Below, one piece after another: positions 1 through 10,300 of a stretch of DNA of 64,000 nucleotides; position 1 is the first letter of the stretch; the number at the start of each line of letters is the position of its first letter. The position numbers were made by a program, and so were the translations under genes. The notes under the pieces were generated by a model. The model was not told where the DNA came from, ran no database searches, and was given only the letters and a program-made list of their open reading frames with translations. Origin of the DNA: Centropristis striata (lineage: Eukaryota > Chordata > Actinopteri > Perciformes > Serranidae). The stretch covers positions 26,904,659 through 26,968,658 of the forward strand of contig NC_081526.1 of the NCBI RefSeq assembly GCF_030273125.1, in the 5' to 3' direction.

Positions 1-386
1 AGGTTTGTTTTGACAAAAAGTGTTTCATCACCTCCTTATACAAGATCACCCATAAAGTTGGAATAATTTTGGTTTCAGACACAATCCTCTGTTAACTGTG
101 GTTTCCTTTTCATTGTGATATGTTTGGAGAAGATTGATTAATAAAGTTTTGAGAAGATATACACTTTATCTTTCAAGAATAAATCATATTGTCACAATCA
201 TATCATGGAAAGAGGTATAAAAAAAAAAGTATTCCAACTCTATGGTCGACTGTGTATATCATGAATATTACAATTTCTCTGTTTTCAGATAGAGTTTTGA
301 GTTCTGTTGTTTCTGAAGCTGTAAAGGCACACCATGTTCTTCATAATATACAATTAAATTTGACTTTATTTCTTTATCCTCTACAG

Positions 387-3300
387 AGAAAAGGAGACCC
401 AGTTGAATCATCTGTGGTAAAAAAGAGCAGACCATGCTCCTTCTCTAGTGGAAGGTAAGATACTTATGAAGAGAGTAAACTGAGTGACCAAAAGAATATA
501 ATCACCTGTACAATGTAATGCATTTTGTTGTGGCGTTATATGAGAGGATTGTGTACCGAGTGTGGCAGGGCATTACAGTAGAATAACCAGCGATGTTTGT
601 CAGCAGAGTCTCCTCAGATGCTCCAGCCACCCCAGCACCACTTTTAGATAAACAACAAAAACCAGAGAAGAGGAGGCACAAAGTAAGTTTCACCAGTGAT
701 TCACATTTAGCACACACTCACCTGTCTGGCCTAATGGAAATCAAGTGTTTTTATGTATCACTTCACTGAGAAAGTTTTTGTTTCCTCCAACAGAGAAAAT
801 GTCATGTGGCTCCAGCTACAGCCAACCAGGAGACATCCTCCAACAGGTTAGTCCACAACTACAATCACATTTTCTTTATTCAAAACCACAAAAAATGGCA
901 CTCATGAGTCCTTAGCAGCCACACTCTGAGCTTTTAGAGCATCTGCGTTATGTTTATTAACCATGTGTGTGTCTGTGTCCCTCTTTTTCTGTAGTATTGA
1001 ACAAATCAATGTTGCACCCATCTCCAACTCCCAGAGTCTTAAAGGGCAGCAGGACTGGCTTGGGTGAGAAAATCTGTACAAAAACACACAGACACATGAG
1101 ACAGAGCAGTTGTTTTTTTATTCTTTACAAATTCCCATAAAAGAATCACCATTTAACTACAATTAATGTCAGAAAAGTGTGTAATAATAGCTGTTATTTT
1201 CAAGCTTCAAATATAGGCATGAAGTCAAAATTCACTGAAAAGTGGACATTTAAGAAATATTTTGGTATTTTTGCAGCTTATGCATGTAACAGGACATAAC
1301 TCTAGCCAACAAAACCACATTATAACTAAGATAAAAAAAAGCTCCAGTTTGTCACTGAGAGGTTTCCTGATGTTGACGTGTGTTGTGATGTGTTTTATTT
1401 TTGTGTCAGGTTTCCAAACCCAGCTCAAACCTGTTACATGAACTCCAGCCTGCAGAGCTTGCTCACACTGACGGACTTCATCACGTCAAGACGTCAGCAG
1501 CCAGGAGGAGGTGTGGTGTTCACTGCATGAGGCTGAACTGATCAGGTACAGCAGCCATGCACACACTCATATACACTAACACACACTCGTGTCCAGAAGA
1601 TCAAACTAAAATAGAAGCAGAATCTCACCAATTTTTCTTCACTTTCTCCAGAAAACTTATAGACATCTTGAGGTGCCACAAATCCATTGACTCCAGCCTC
1701 AAACTCAAGGCACTGAAATCTTTCAAGAGGGCAGTCTCTAAACAGGCTCCAGAGTTCAAGGGTCACCACCAAAAAGTGAGTCAGCTGGTTTAATAGTGCT
1801 TGTTGTTCAAACTCCTCCTAATGGTTTCTTCACAGCATCAAACCCTTTTTTTTCTGTCTGTGTGTTCAGGACGCTCATGAATTCCTGACAACCATCCTGA
1901 ATCAGATCAGGAGTTTGTCCCCCCTACTGCAGGGAGTAGCTGCCTGTGAGGACAAAAGCTACACATGCCCTGTTGAGGACCACTTGGTCTTTAGGATGCA
2001 GAACACCAGGACCTGTAAAAGGTGAAATAAAAGAGAAAACACAGCAGCAGCTGACCACAGCTTTAGTCTCATTTTACACTGCACATACAGACTAGAGACG
2101 TAGCTTGTTATGTAAATGTGATGTGAAATTCATGTGGTCAACTCGTTCCATTGTCAAGACTCTTGTCCCTTTAATACAGTTGTGGTGCCCAGTCTACCAG
2201 GCAGGAAGACTTCAGCAACCTGTCTCTGAATCTTGCAGCTGGAGGTTCAGTCCAGCAGATGCTCCAGGATTACCTCATGGTAAGATCCAACTGTCCCCCT
2301 TCAATGACAGCACAACATGGCCAAACACTGTCTGTATAATATGTGTGTAGTTATCCAGTATATAAAACTGACAGAATCTTGTCTCTGTGCTGTTCAGGAG
2401 ACGGAGCTGGACTTCCATTGTGAATGCGGGGGCAACAAATCTGGCCAGCAGTCCACTTTTGCCACCCTGCCAAAGTAAGTGACATCACACCCAACATCCA
2501 ACGGTCTATCTCTGACCTCATATTATATCATGTTTACTGACTAACCTATCTTTTTATTTAATTTAGTTCCAGTCGTTCCCCACAGTAAGAAACTGTATCA
2601 AATCAACCAAGTTGTGCGTTTTAATCCTCTTCTTCTGTTTGTTTTGTTTCTACAGAGTCTTGATGCTTTATCTGAAGCGTTTTCAATTTACTCCGTTTCT
2701 CCAGCTGGAGAAGCTGAGTGACCCTATTGACCTTTACAGGGAGCTGTTAGTGACCTCTGCCCAGGTAAGAAATGACTCACCAGATCACATACACATACAT
2801 ATTTCTCCCATTTTTATTTATCTACTTTTTTAAAGTATTATTTGTTTATAATTGCTGTTTTTCACATCTTAATTCTTATTTATTTGATCTTTTTTATTGT
2901 TCCTTCAGGCTGACGGTTGGTACAGTCTGGCGAGCGTCATCAGTCATCTAGGCTCTGGAGGGAATGAAGGTAAGATGATCACACACTGAATGTCAGACTG
3001 TCCCACTGAGTAGCATTCTGTCTGTCACATTGGAGACACATAACTGTCTGTCAGAGGTACAAACATCTGTTTACACTTACCCTGCTTCTTTGACCTGAGG
3101 AACTTTTGCAGAGTGATTTTACTTCTTTTTTTTTTATTCTGTTATTTTTTCAGTGAATTGTGTCAGTTAACCTACATGTTATGATTCCTCCACTATTACA
3201 GGACACTATGTGAGTGACGGGATGCACCCAGACACACAGCTGGACGACCCTGCTGACCTCTGGCTCACCTTTAATGACACAAAGGTCACAGAGAGCACCG

Positions 3301-3500
3301 GGGCCGCCGTCTGCAAACAACGCCAGCGAACGGCCTACGTCCTGTTCTACCAGAGACGGGTAAGAGAACAAGACTATCAACCAGACACCAGACTCTGATG
3401 TTGTTTAAATATAGGCCACAAAAACCTTGTTGTTCAGACATATTGTTATATCCACCAGCTCTGTGCTGACTGACTATTTCGTGTCTGTTCTCAGTTGTAA
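387..3500 (+). CDS. USP37-like ubiquitin carboxyl-terminal hydrolase, 3' part, with a frameshift
   Basis: This is a cysteine protease of the USP family that would remove ubiquitin from proteins. Exons by splice sites and phase: 387-454, 604-682, 794-846, 995-1063, 1410-1545, 1652-1775, 1870-2021, 2180-2279, 2398-2474, 2656-2764, 2909-2969, 3202-3359 and 3495-3500 (Leu-stop). The Cys box FPNPAQTCYMNSSLQSLL puts the catalytic Cys at 1432-1434. DAHEFL starts at 1870, CKSC and CEC form a zinc-ribbon-like pair, and VLMLYLKRF follows. The His box GHYVSD has His at 3204-3206 and the LTFND Asp is at 3276-3278. Box order and sequence resemble USP37/USP26/USP29, but the long ubiquitin-interacting insert of USP37 is absent. 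The N-terminus lies left of the window. Exon 1410-1545 is one base out of phase: frame 1 reaches TGA at 1528, whereas the +1 frame (VSSQEEVW) joins the next exon correctly. This may be a real lesion, a sequence error or a young pseudogene; I keep it as a gene because everything else is intact. Confidence 0.78.
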
Positions 3501-3608
3501 AGCATCCAGATGGTGGGACTTTGTGTCGCAGGCTCCAGAAGATGATCCAGCTGCAGTCCAATAGTCACAAATATTTGTCCTATCTTTATTCACCACTGTT
3601 CTCCTTCA

Positions 3609-3654
3609 CAGTTGTCCTTGACCTCATCAAACAACATGAGGTCAAGGACAACTG
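3609..3654. repeat. Perfect 19-bp inverted repeat (hairpin)
   Basis: CAGTTGTCCTTGACCTCAT at 3609-3627 is followed by an 8-base spacer and its exact reverse complement at 3636-3654. It lies in the presumed 3' untranslated region of the USP-like gene, about 110 bases after the stop. Its function is unknown. Confidence 0.9.
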
Positions 3655-3837
3655 AGGGAGAATTCACAAGGACTTAGGAAAAGGCAACCGTCGCGCTAGG
3701 AGAATCTGACTGTACTTAAACTAGGCTATGTAATTATACGACGTGATAAACCGACAATGTTCAGAAAATGATCGAGTAAAAGCGCGTCTTAGATATTTCT
3801 CCCTGTGCGTTCTTACCATATCTTTACATGCAGGCTA

Positions 3838-3843
3838 AATAAA
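3838..3843 (+). terminator. Candidate polyadenylation signal of the USP-like gene
   Basis: AATAAA lies about 340 bases after the stop codon at 3498-3500. It is the first canonical signal downstream, so it is a reasonable 3' end, but no transcript evidence is available. A second AATAAA near 4684 follows a possible small terminal exon. Confidence 0.4.
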
Positions 3844-5689
3844 CAAGGACAACCCGCTGACATATGTTACTTGAAATTAAAATATAAAATACAGGCTACA
3901 GGTACAAAAGTCTGACCAAATTACACCAAATTTGTCACATTAGGAATGGCTGCTCACACTTAACTTTTACCATGAAAATAATTGTTACAATTCTGTAAAA
4001 TAGACATAACGTGTTGGTCGTGTTTTCGTGACCAAATGGTGCTTCGCTTTAAAGTTGCTCCTGCAATTAATAATTGGACCCTATGTTTTAATACTTTTAA
4101 CAATTTTTAATACTAAAACTACTAATAAAATGTATTTATTTATTTAATACTTTATTTATGTAGCAACTTTCATAACATACTATGCAGCTCAAACTAAATA
4201 ACACTGGTATTAAAAGCTAAATAACAATGCTGTAACAATAAAATAAAATTCTAAAAAATAAAAGTTAGAATATTAATGTTAATAATAAATAGGTGTGTTC
4301 ATAAATAGATAAGTTGATAATGAAACGATTTTAAAATAAAAAATAATATTAAACCAATAAAGTATGTGAAATAACAAATTTGGAATGGAAAGGGAATTAC
4401 TCATAAGCAAAATGATAAAAAAAATATGTTTTGATCTGCTTCCTAAAATCTTCCAAATCTCAACTTAGATACCGTATTTTCCTCAATTTAAAATAAATAA
4501 ATAAATAAAGACTATTTGACCACAGCCCAAGTGAGCAGCCATGGGAACTCCACAGGTAAGTGTGTTGTTTCCCTCCCTGTTGTCTTTCTGCAGGTGGCGG
4601 ATGGAGATGGAGTTTCAGGAGGACCAGCAGCTCATCTGGTGGCCTGAAGCAGCTTGCTCTCTGGGAAATACTTAAAATCAATCAATAAAAAGAGGGAAAT
4701 AGATAACAAGACTTCTGTTTATTGTATTTACTCTTATTTCCTTTTGATTTATCTATTGTCTAACTGGATCTCAAAAAACGTAATATTCAACAATAGAGTG
4801 TTATGTTTACTAAAGAGTGAGTGAAAGATAAAGAAAAGATGGAAAACATATTCTAGAGTTATGTTTATATGCTACCAAACAGTTTTGCCTATTTTATGTT
4901 GGAGGAAACTTTCTCCAGTTGACTAAGTGTTACATTGTTATTACAGTATTGGTAGTAATAAGTGATTATAAACCAAACTTCAGCAGTATTCAAGAACGTT
5001 CCATACAAGACATGCAGTTTAAAGTGCTCTCCTTAAAAAAATAAAAACAGGTCTTTTAAAAACTGCATATAGGACTCCATGTGAATCATGGAATATTATA
5101 AGAAGTGGTCCTAGAAAAAGGTTAGGAAAAGAGTTCTGTTTTTAAGTTCTGACCATTTCAGCAGACCCTGCCTCTTATATCTTTGGATAGGCTGTTCCAC
5201 AGTTTGGCAACATGACTGAAAATAACTGCATCTCCAATTTACGTTAAGATGGGGCTTTGAGTGTTTACAAAACCAGCAGCGGAGAATCTAAGAGCCCCTG
5301 AAGGCACAACAACATAATTACTGCTGAAAGCCTTAGAGAGCTTTGTATACAAGTACAAGGACTTCAGAAATGTATTGTAGAAGATACAGAGAGTTAGTGC
5401 AGTGCATCTCATACTGACAGGAGTGGAGTTGTAATATGCAGAAACTACAGGATGACCTCCCCCAGTATCCACTGGCAACAACCAAACTATTCATGCTCAA
5501 ACAACTCTTAAGTAATTGTTCACACATATTTATATGTATTGTTTGTACAGTTTATATTTTTAGATATGTTTTAAATATATTTTGTATGCTGACTTTTTGT
5601 ATTCCAATTTTCTATTAATGCTGCTGTTTTGAAGTAGAAACAATACTTGCCTTAATCTCTATTTTCATTTTAATACTTTATTTGTTGTT

Positions 5690-7155
5690 TTGCACAAATA
5701 TACTACAGCAAAATCTTAAATGTAGTACAATTTAAGTACAAGTAAAATTTTGAGGTACTTGTACTTGAGTATTTCCACATATCTAACTTTATACTTCTAC
5801 TTCACTACATTTTAGGGGCAAATATTGTACTTTTTTCTCCACTACAATTAGCTGCCAGCTTCAGTTACTAGTTACTTTACAGGTTTAAGATTTAACGTAA
5901 AAAATATGATCAATTTAAAATGATTGCGCATGTTTATAAATGAAACCAGATAACAGTATATTAAGTAGTTTATTTATCTTACCCTAGCAACAAGTAAAAT
6001 GCTGCTTGCTGAAATGCATATAAAAAAATAATATATTTGAAATATATAAAATAATCTGAGTGGTGCCATTCTGCAAATGAATACTTTTGATCATTTAAGT
6101 ACATTTTGATGCTGATATATTTTTTTTTTTTAACTTTTACTTAGTTTTGATTGTAGGGCTTTTTCTTGTAGTGAACTAATTCTGCAGTGTGATATTCGTA
6201 CTTTTACTTAACTCTCTGGGCCCACTTAAATTTACTACCCTTTCTATAAAAACCCGTGCTATAAAAACTTTACAGATTCATATTTTTTACTACTTTTTTC
6301 TGCATAAACCTCTTAAACAGTTTACACCCTGCTCAAAACTACCAAACATTCAATCATTTTGAGGATCTTGACCTTTTAAATGCCAGTTTGTTTACATGAT
6401 GTCACTGTTTTTCCAAAGAAATGGGTTTTTACATTTTAAATCTGACACTACACAAAAACTAAAAATGCGTCAAAATATTTTTTTTTCTTAATCTTTTTAC
6501 ATAGCCATGACTGTGATGACAAAAAAAATGCCCCAGCCAAAATTATTTCTGATTGCACAATGTCACTGATGTTTTTTAAGAAAAAAAAAAAATGTAGTTA
6601 TTTTCCATATAATAAATCATTTTTGGCTGGGGCATTATTTCTCATCACAGTCATGGCTATGTCAAAGACTAAGAACAAAATTGATTTTGATGCATTTTTA
6701 GTTTTTGTGAAGTGTCAGTTATAAAATGTAAAAACCCCTTTCTTTGAAAAACTGACATCATGTAACATGTAACTGGCATTTAAAGGGTCAAGACCCTGAT
6801 TGAATGTTTGGTAGTTTTGAGCAGGGTGGAAGTTTTTAAGAGGTTTATGCAGAAATAAAATATTAATCAGTAAAGTTTTTATAGCTTTGGTTTTTTTTAA
6901 GTGGACATTTTCAGCCCGAAGGGTCTGAAAGGGTAGTATATTTGTACACAGTGTATTATAGACCCATTGGGAAAAAAAAAACATTTTAATTACAAAATAT
7001 ATCAAGAAAAAAGACCTTCCAAAAAGCATGCTATTTGCAGTATCACAGCCAAAATGATTGCCAAAACAAAAGTGATAAATGACAAATATGGCTGAAAATG
7101 TCCATAGTGGTCCCAGAGGGTTAAGCAATGGATCTGAATACATTTTCCGCCACTG
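5690..7155 (-). mobile_element. hAT-like non-autonomous element, interrupted by another element
   Basis: The flanks of the inner element (about 5690-6211 and 7121-7155) read as the reverse complement of the element at 11289-11785. Shared stretches include ACTTTTACTTAA, GTACTTGTACTTGAGTA, the segment containing CTGAGTGGTGCCATTCTGCA, and the terminus TTTTCCGCCACTG at 7143-7155. The far (5690-side) terminus is not clear, so that boundary is approximate. No coding capacity is seen. Confidence 0.7.
6212..7120. mobile_element. Long palindromic piggyBac-like MITE (909 bp) with TTAA target duplication
   Basis: TTAA at 6208-6211 and 7121-7124 flank termini CTCTCTGGGCCCAC and GTGGTCCCAGAGGG (12 of 14 matching as inverted repeats). 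Inside, about 6212-6545 and 6625-6930 form a long imperfect palindrome. For example, TAGCCATGACTGTGATGA near 6502 pairs with TCATCACAGTCATGGCTA near 6642, and GCCCCAGCCAAAA pairs with TTTTGGCTGGGGC. TTAA duplications with short C-rich termini are characteristic of piggyBac-type insertion. It sits inside the hAT-like element. The 142-codon minus-strand open frame here is incidental. Confidence 0.8.
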
Positions 7156-7313
7156 CTGCTAGGTAATCAAACTGATTGTGATTATTTTCGGAATGTAAAC
7201 ATCAGATAACTATGGTACTCTGTGCCTTTAAGGCGAACTCTTACGTGTCTGTGTAGTTGAATACGATTGGCTGGCTGGCGGGCTGATTTCCGCATTAACG
7301 TTTCCAGGGCAGC
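7156..7313 (+). promoter_or_regulatory. Presumed compact nepro promoter and 5' leader
   Basis: Only about 160 bases separate the hAT-like terminus (7155) from the nepro ATG (7314). The interval is more G+C-rich near the start codon and carries ATTGG (reverse CCAAT box) around 7266, with no TATA box. This is inferred from position only. Confidence 0.4.
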
Positions 7314-10300
7314 ATGGCAGCAGAGCCGTGGAACAGAGTAAACATTGCCTTTCCCGGTGCCGTTTCTAGTGTCCGTATACATTTCTGCTCAACTACAGGT
7401 ACGATTCATTAGTCGGATGCTAATACTATAATTATGTTAAGGTTTTTTCGTGAAGTTTCTGGCCAAACTCCGCACTAAATACACTGTATATGTCCTGCTT
7501 GGGCCCACGTGAGGGGCATGTCTCTACCCCAGCAGTGTTGATGTTGTGCTTTATCATTATGGTGAGTAAAAAGTGATGTTTGAGTGTTGTGGCTCTGATG
7601 CAGATGCACGTGTTAAAGCCCTGTTGGCGGACAATGAGAAGGTGCTTAAGCTCCTTCAGAGTGAGATTCTTCAGACGGAGGTTCGAGTCCTCTACGACCT
7701 GCTGCACGTGCTCAACAACAGCTTCAGAGGCAACAAGACGTTCAAAGGCTTAAAGCAGGTAAGCAGGTTCAGGATGCACAGTTGTGTGAACGGAAAAGTC
7801 AGAGAGTTGGAACTGACAATGCCAAAGAAGTAGCTGACCTGTCATTTTAAAGTTGCATAATTGTCTTACTTACTCACAGGTTGAACAATGCATGAACAGA
7901 CTGAAGATCATGAAGCTTGATGATGCTCTTCAGGAGCTGAGAGAGCTATGTCCCAACAGAAGTAAAAGGTACTTGCGAGAAAGAAAAAGTGTTCAGTGTG
8001 ATGTGCTGTTTTTGCTGAGTGTTTATGACAATGCAGGGCAGCATCAGGTATAGTCATTGTCATTTAATGACACATTGTTTGTTAAAGTTGTCATAAGTTG
8101 AATGCAATAAACAGGGTACCCGGGGGTCTTATCAAGTCTTAAAAACGTCTAAAATCCCAAAATTTAAATTTAAGACCTTAGCTTATCTAAAATTATCTTA
8201 AAATCTTATAAAATGTCTTTAATGCGGTTTTGAAAGGTCATACAAATGTATTTACGTTACTTTTATTTAAAACAAATGCATAAACTTCAGTCACGCTTTT
8301 AAATGTTTTGATTTTTGAGGACGCTATAACATAACAACGAAACAGAACTAAATACCTATGCAGCCCGGTCAAAATTTAGGCTGTGAATAAATTCATATAC
8401 TTTGCAAGTAATTCCAGGCCCCTCTTTTGTACTTTTTTTTGCCAGTATGGATGTGAAATGGGTCTTAAATTGTATTCATTATGGCCTTAAAAAGTCTTAA
8501 ATTTACTTGCTGAAACTGCAGAGACCCTGATTGAGGTAAACAAAGTATTGGAGCTTGATCATGCTATAAATAGCCATTAAAGTTCACACCAATAATATCT
8601 TGATTAGCTCAGGCATCGAGCTTCCACATCAGGTCAGGACGTTTCTGAGTTGTGGGTTTTGTGTATTCATTCATTGTCCTTGATTGTTTGGGTCATGGGG
8701 GGCTGGAGCCATCCCAGCTGACATTGGGCAAGTGGAGGGGTACAACCTCTATACAATATGTGCTTTTAGGGTTTGTTTTTTTCATGGAGGTTGTCATTCT
8801 TACCGTTTGCTTTGTCTGTCAGCATAATAACAGTAAATCTACTTGCCCAATATTTCATGGAACTTGGTGGAAGCGGTAGCATGGGTCAAGGAAGAACCCA
8901 TAACATATTTTTTAAACGGGTACACAAATTATTTTTTGATTTTGTTAACATTGTTTGAATGCCCATGGCAGAGCTCTGCGCTCTCCAAGTGCCCTTCTAG
9001 TTAAGAGTCAAATGTACAAATTTACATATCTGACATGGGTTTCATAGTCTTTTAATTAAAACCTGTCTCAGAAAAGCATTGACAAGATATTGTAAGCACT
9101 GAGAAGAATTACTGGAGATTGTTTGTGGGTGGTTATCTCTATTGTCTCTGTAGCAGATGAATGTAACCATGGTAGTTTAAATTAAAGAATTTGATATTGG
9201 ACACTGTAATTGTTGTTTATTCACAGTAACGGTGTGTGTGTGTTTGTGTGTTTAGAGGAGTGAGCATCAAGGTTTGTGAGGCTGATGTCCCCTCTCAGCC
9301 CATGCTGGAGTGGCTCTGTCTCAAAGTGCTGGGAGCCGCCCAGCTGATGAGCTGCACATTGAATCGCTGCAGCAGAGCGTTCTCGTATCCTTTTCAGAGG
9401 TGGCAATGTTCAGAAACTGAAGGTGAAAACAGTTATTATCAAACTATTACATTTATGGGACCTTGTAAAACACTAGCGCTACCAAAACTACTTCTTTAGT
9501 TTTGAATCAAAGTTTGCCCCTGAGAGATAAATCATTTTTATTTTAGGTTTCATTATGTGTATATTTAGCCTCATTAATTGCTTATGTTTCCAATTAATTT
9601 AGTTTAAATTTGTGCTGAACATCTAACATACCATGTTAGATGCCCCAGGATAGTTTGCAATGTGTCCATGTAATGTTGTAACATTTTCACTATTGAGTTT
9701 TAAAACATTTAAGATTCTTAATCCAGGTAAAAATGTATTTACATATTTTGGTTGGATGTTAAGGATTGTGCAATGTCCCATGAATTTAACAAATGCTTTC
9801 TCCCTATTTCTTAATAAAAAATCACGACATGAATTGGGAAAAAGTTCTGAATGACTTGGCATGGAATGAGCCTTTTGCCAATCTTGGCTTTCTTGATATT
9901 ACTTCGTGAGGTTTTCCTTAAGGGATATGTGCTTCAGACTCTCAAAGCAGCAGCTGAAACTGGAGGAGTTTGCTGTCCTCAATGTGGTGATAATCAGCAT
10001 GCTCAGTCGTCTCTGGTGAGTGTTCTTGCTCATTGTCACTTCTTAAAACGCTGAGAAATATAAAACTGCGCAGAAGTATACCGAACAAGGCAGCTTTGCA
10101 TGTTGGCAGCTTCAAATCAAAGTGTGATTTTAAAAAATGTATTTGAACTAGATTGACTTGTATTTGTTTAGAAACTTCTGACATAGATCTGTTTGTCCTT
10201 TGTGCTCCATCAGGGTGATTGCCCGTGGTGTCCTGGTCAGCCTGTCAGCTCTGTATCAGCAGCTTCTGGAGCTCCTCAGAGAAGTAGCCAACGCTCAGCC

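Larger units (their letters stand above)
3501..7313. other. Intergenic interval between the USP-like gene and nepro
   Basis: No supported coding exon. It holds the hairpin at 3609-3654, very AT-rich DNA at about 4090-4450, a possible tiny spliced terminal exon around 4541-4690, a decayed interspersed repeat at about 5030-5500, and a hAT-like element with a nested palindromic element (about 5690-7155). The last 160 bases (7156-7313) probably carry the nepro promoter. Confidence 0.6.

Noticed and set aside
4541..4690. Possible spliced mini-gene: ATGGGAACTCCACAG/GTAAGT, then TCTGCAG/GTGGCGG..AATAAA
   Set aside because: The splice signals and AATAAA are good, but the product would be about 22 residues with no similarity I recognise; it may be a terminal exon of the USP-like gene. 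Not enough support for a call.
6715..7143. 142-codon minus-strand open frame
   Set aside because: Falls within one arm of the palindromic MITE; low-complexity, AT-driven composition and no recognisable domain.
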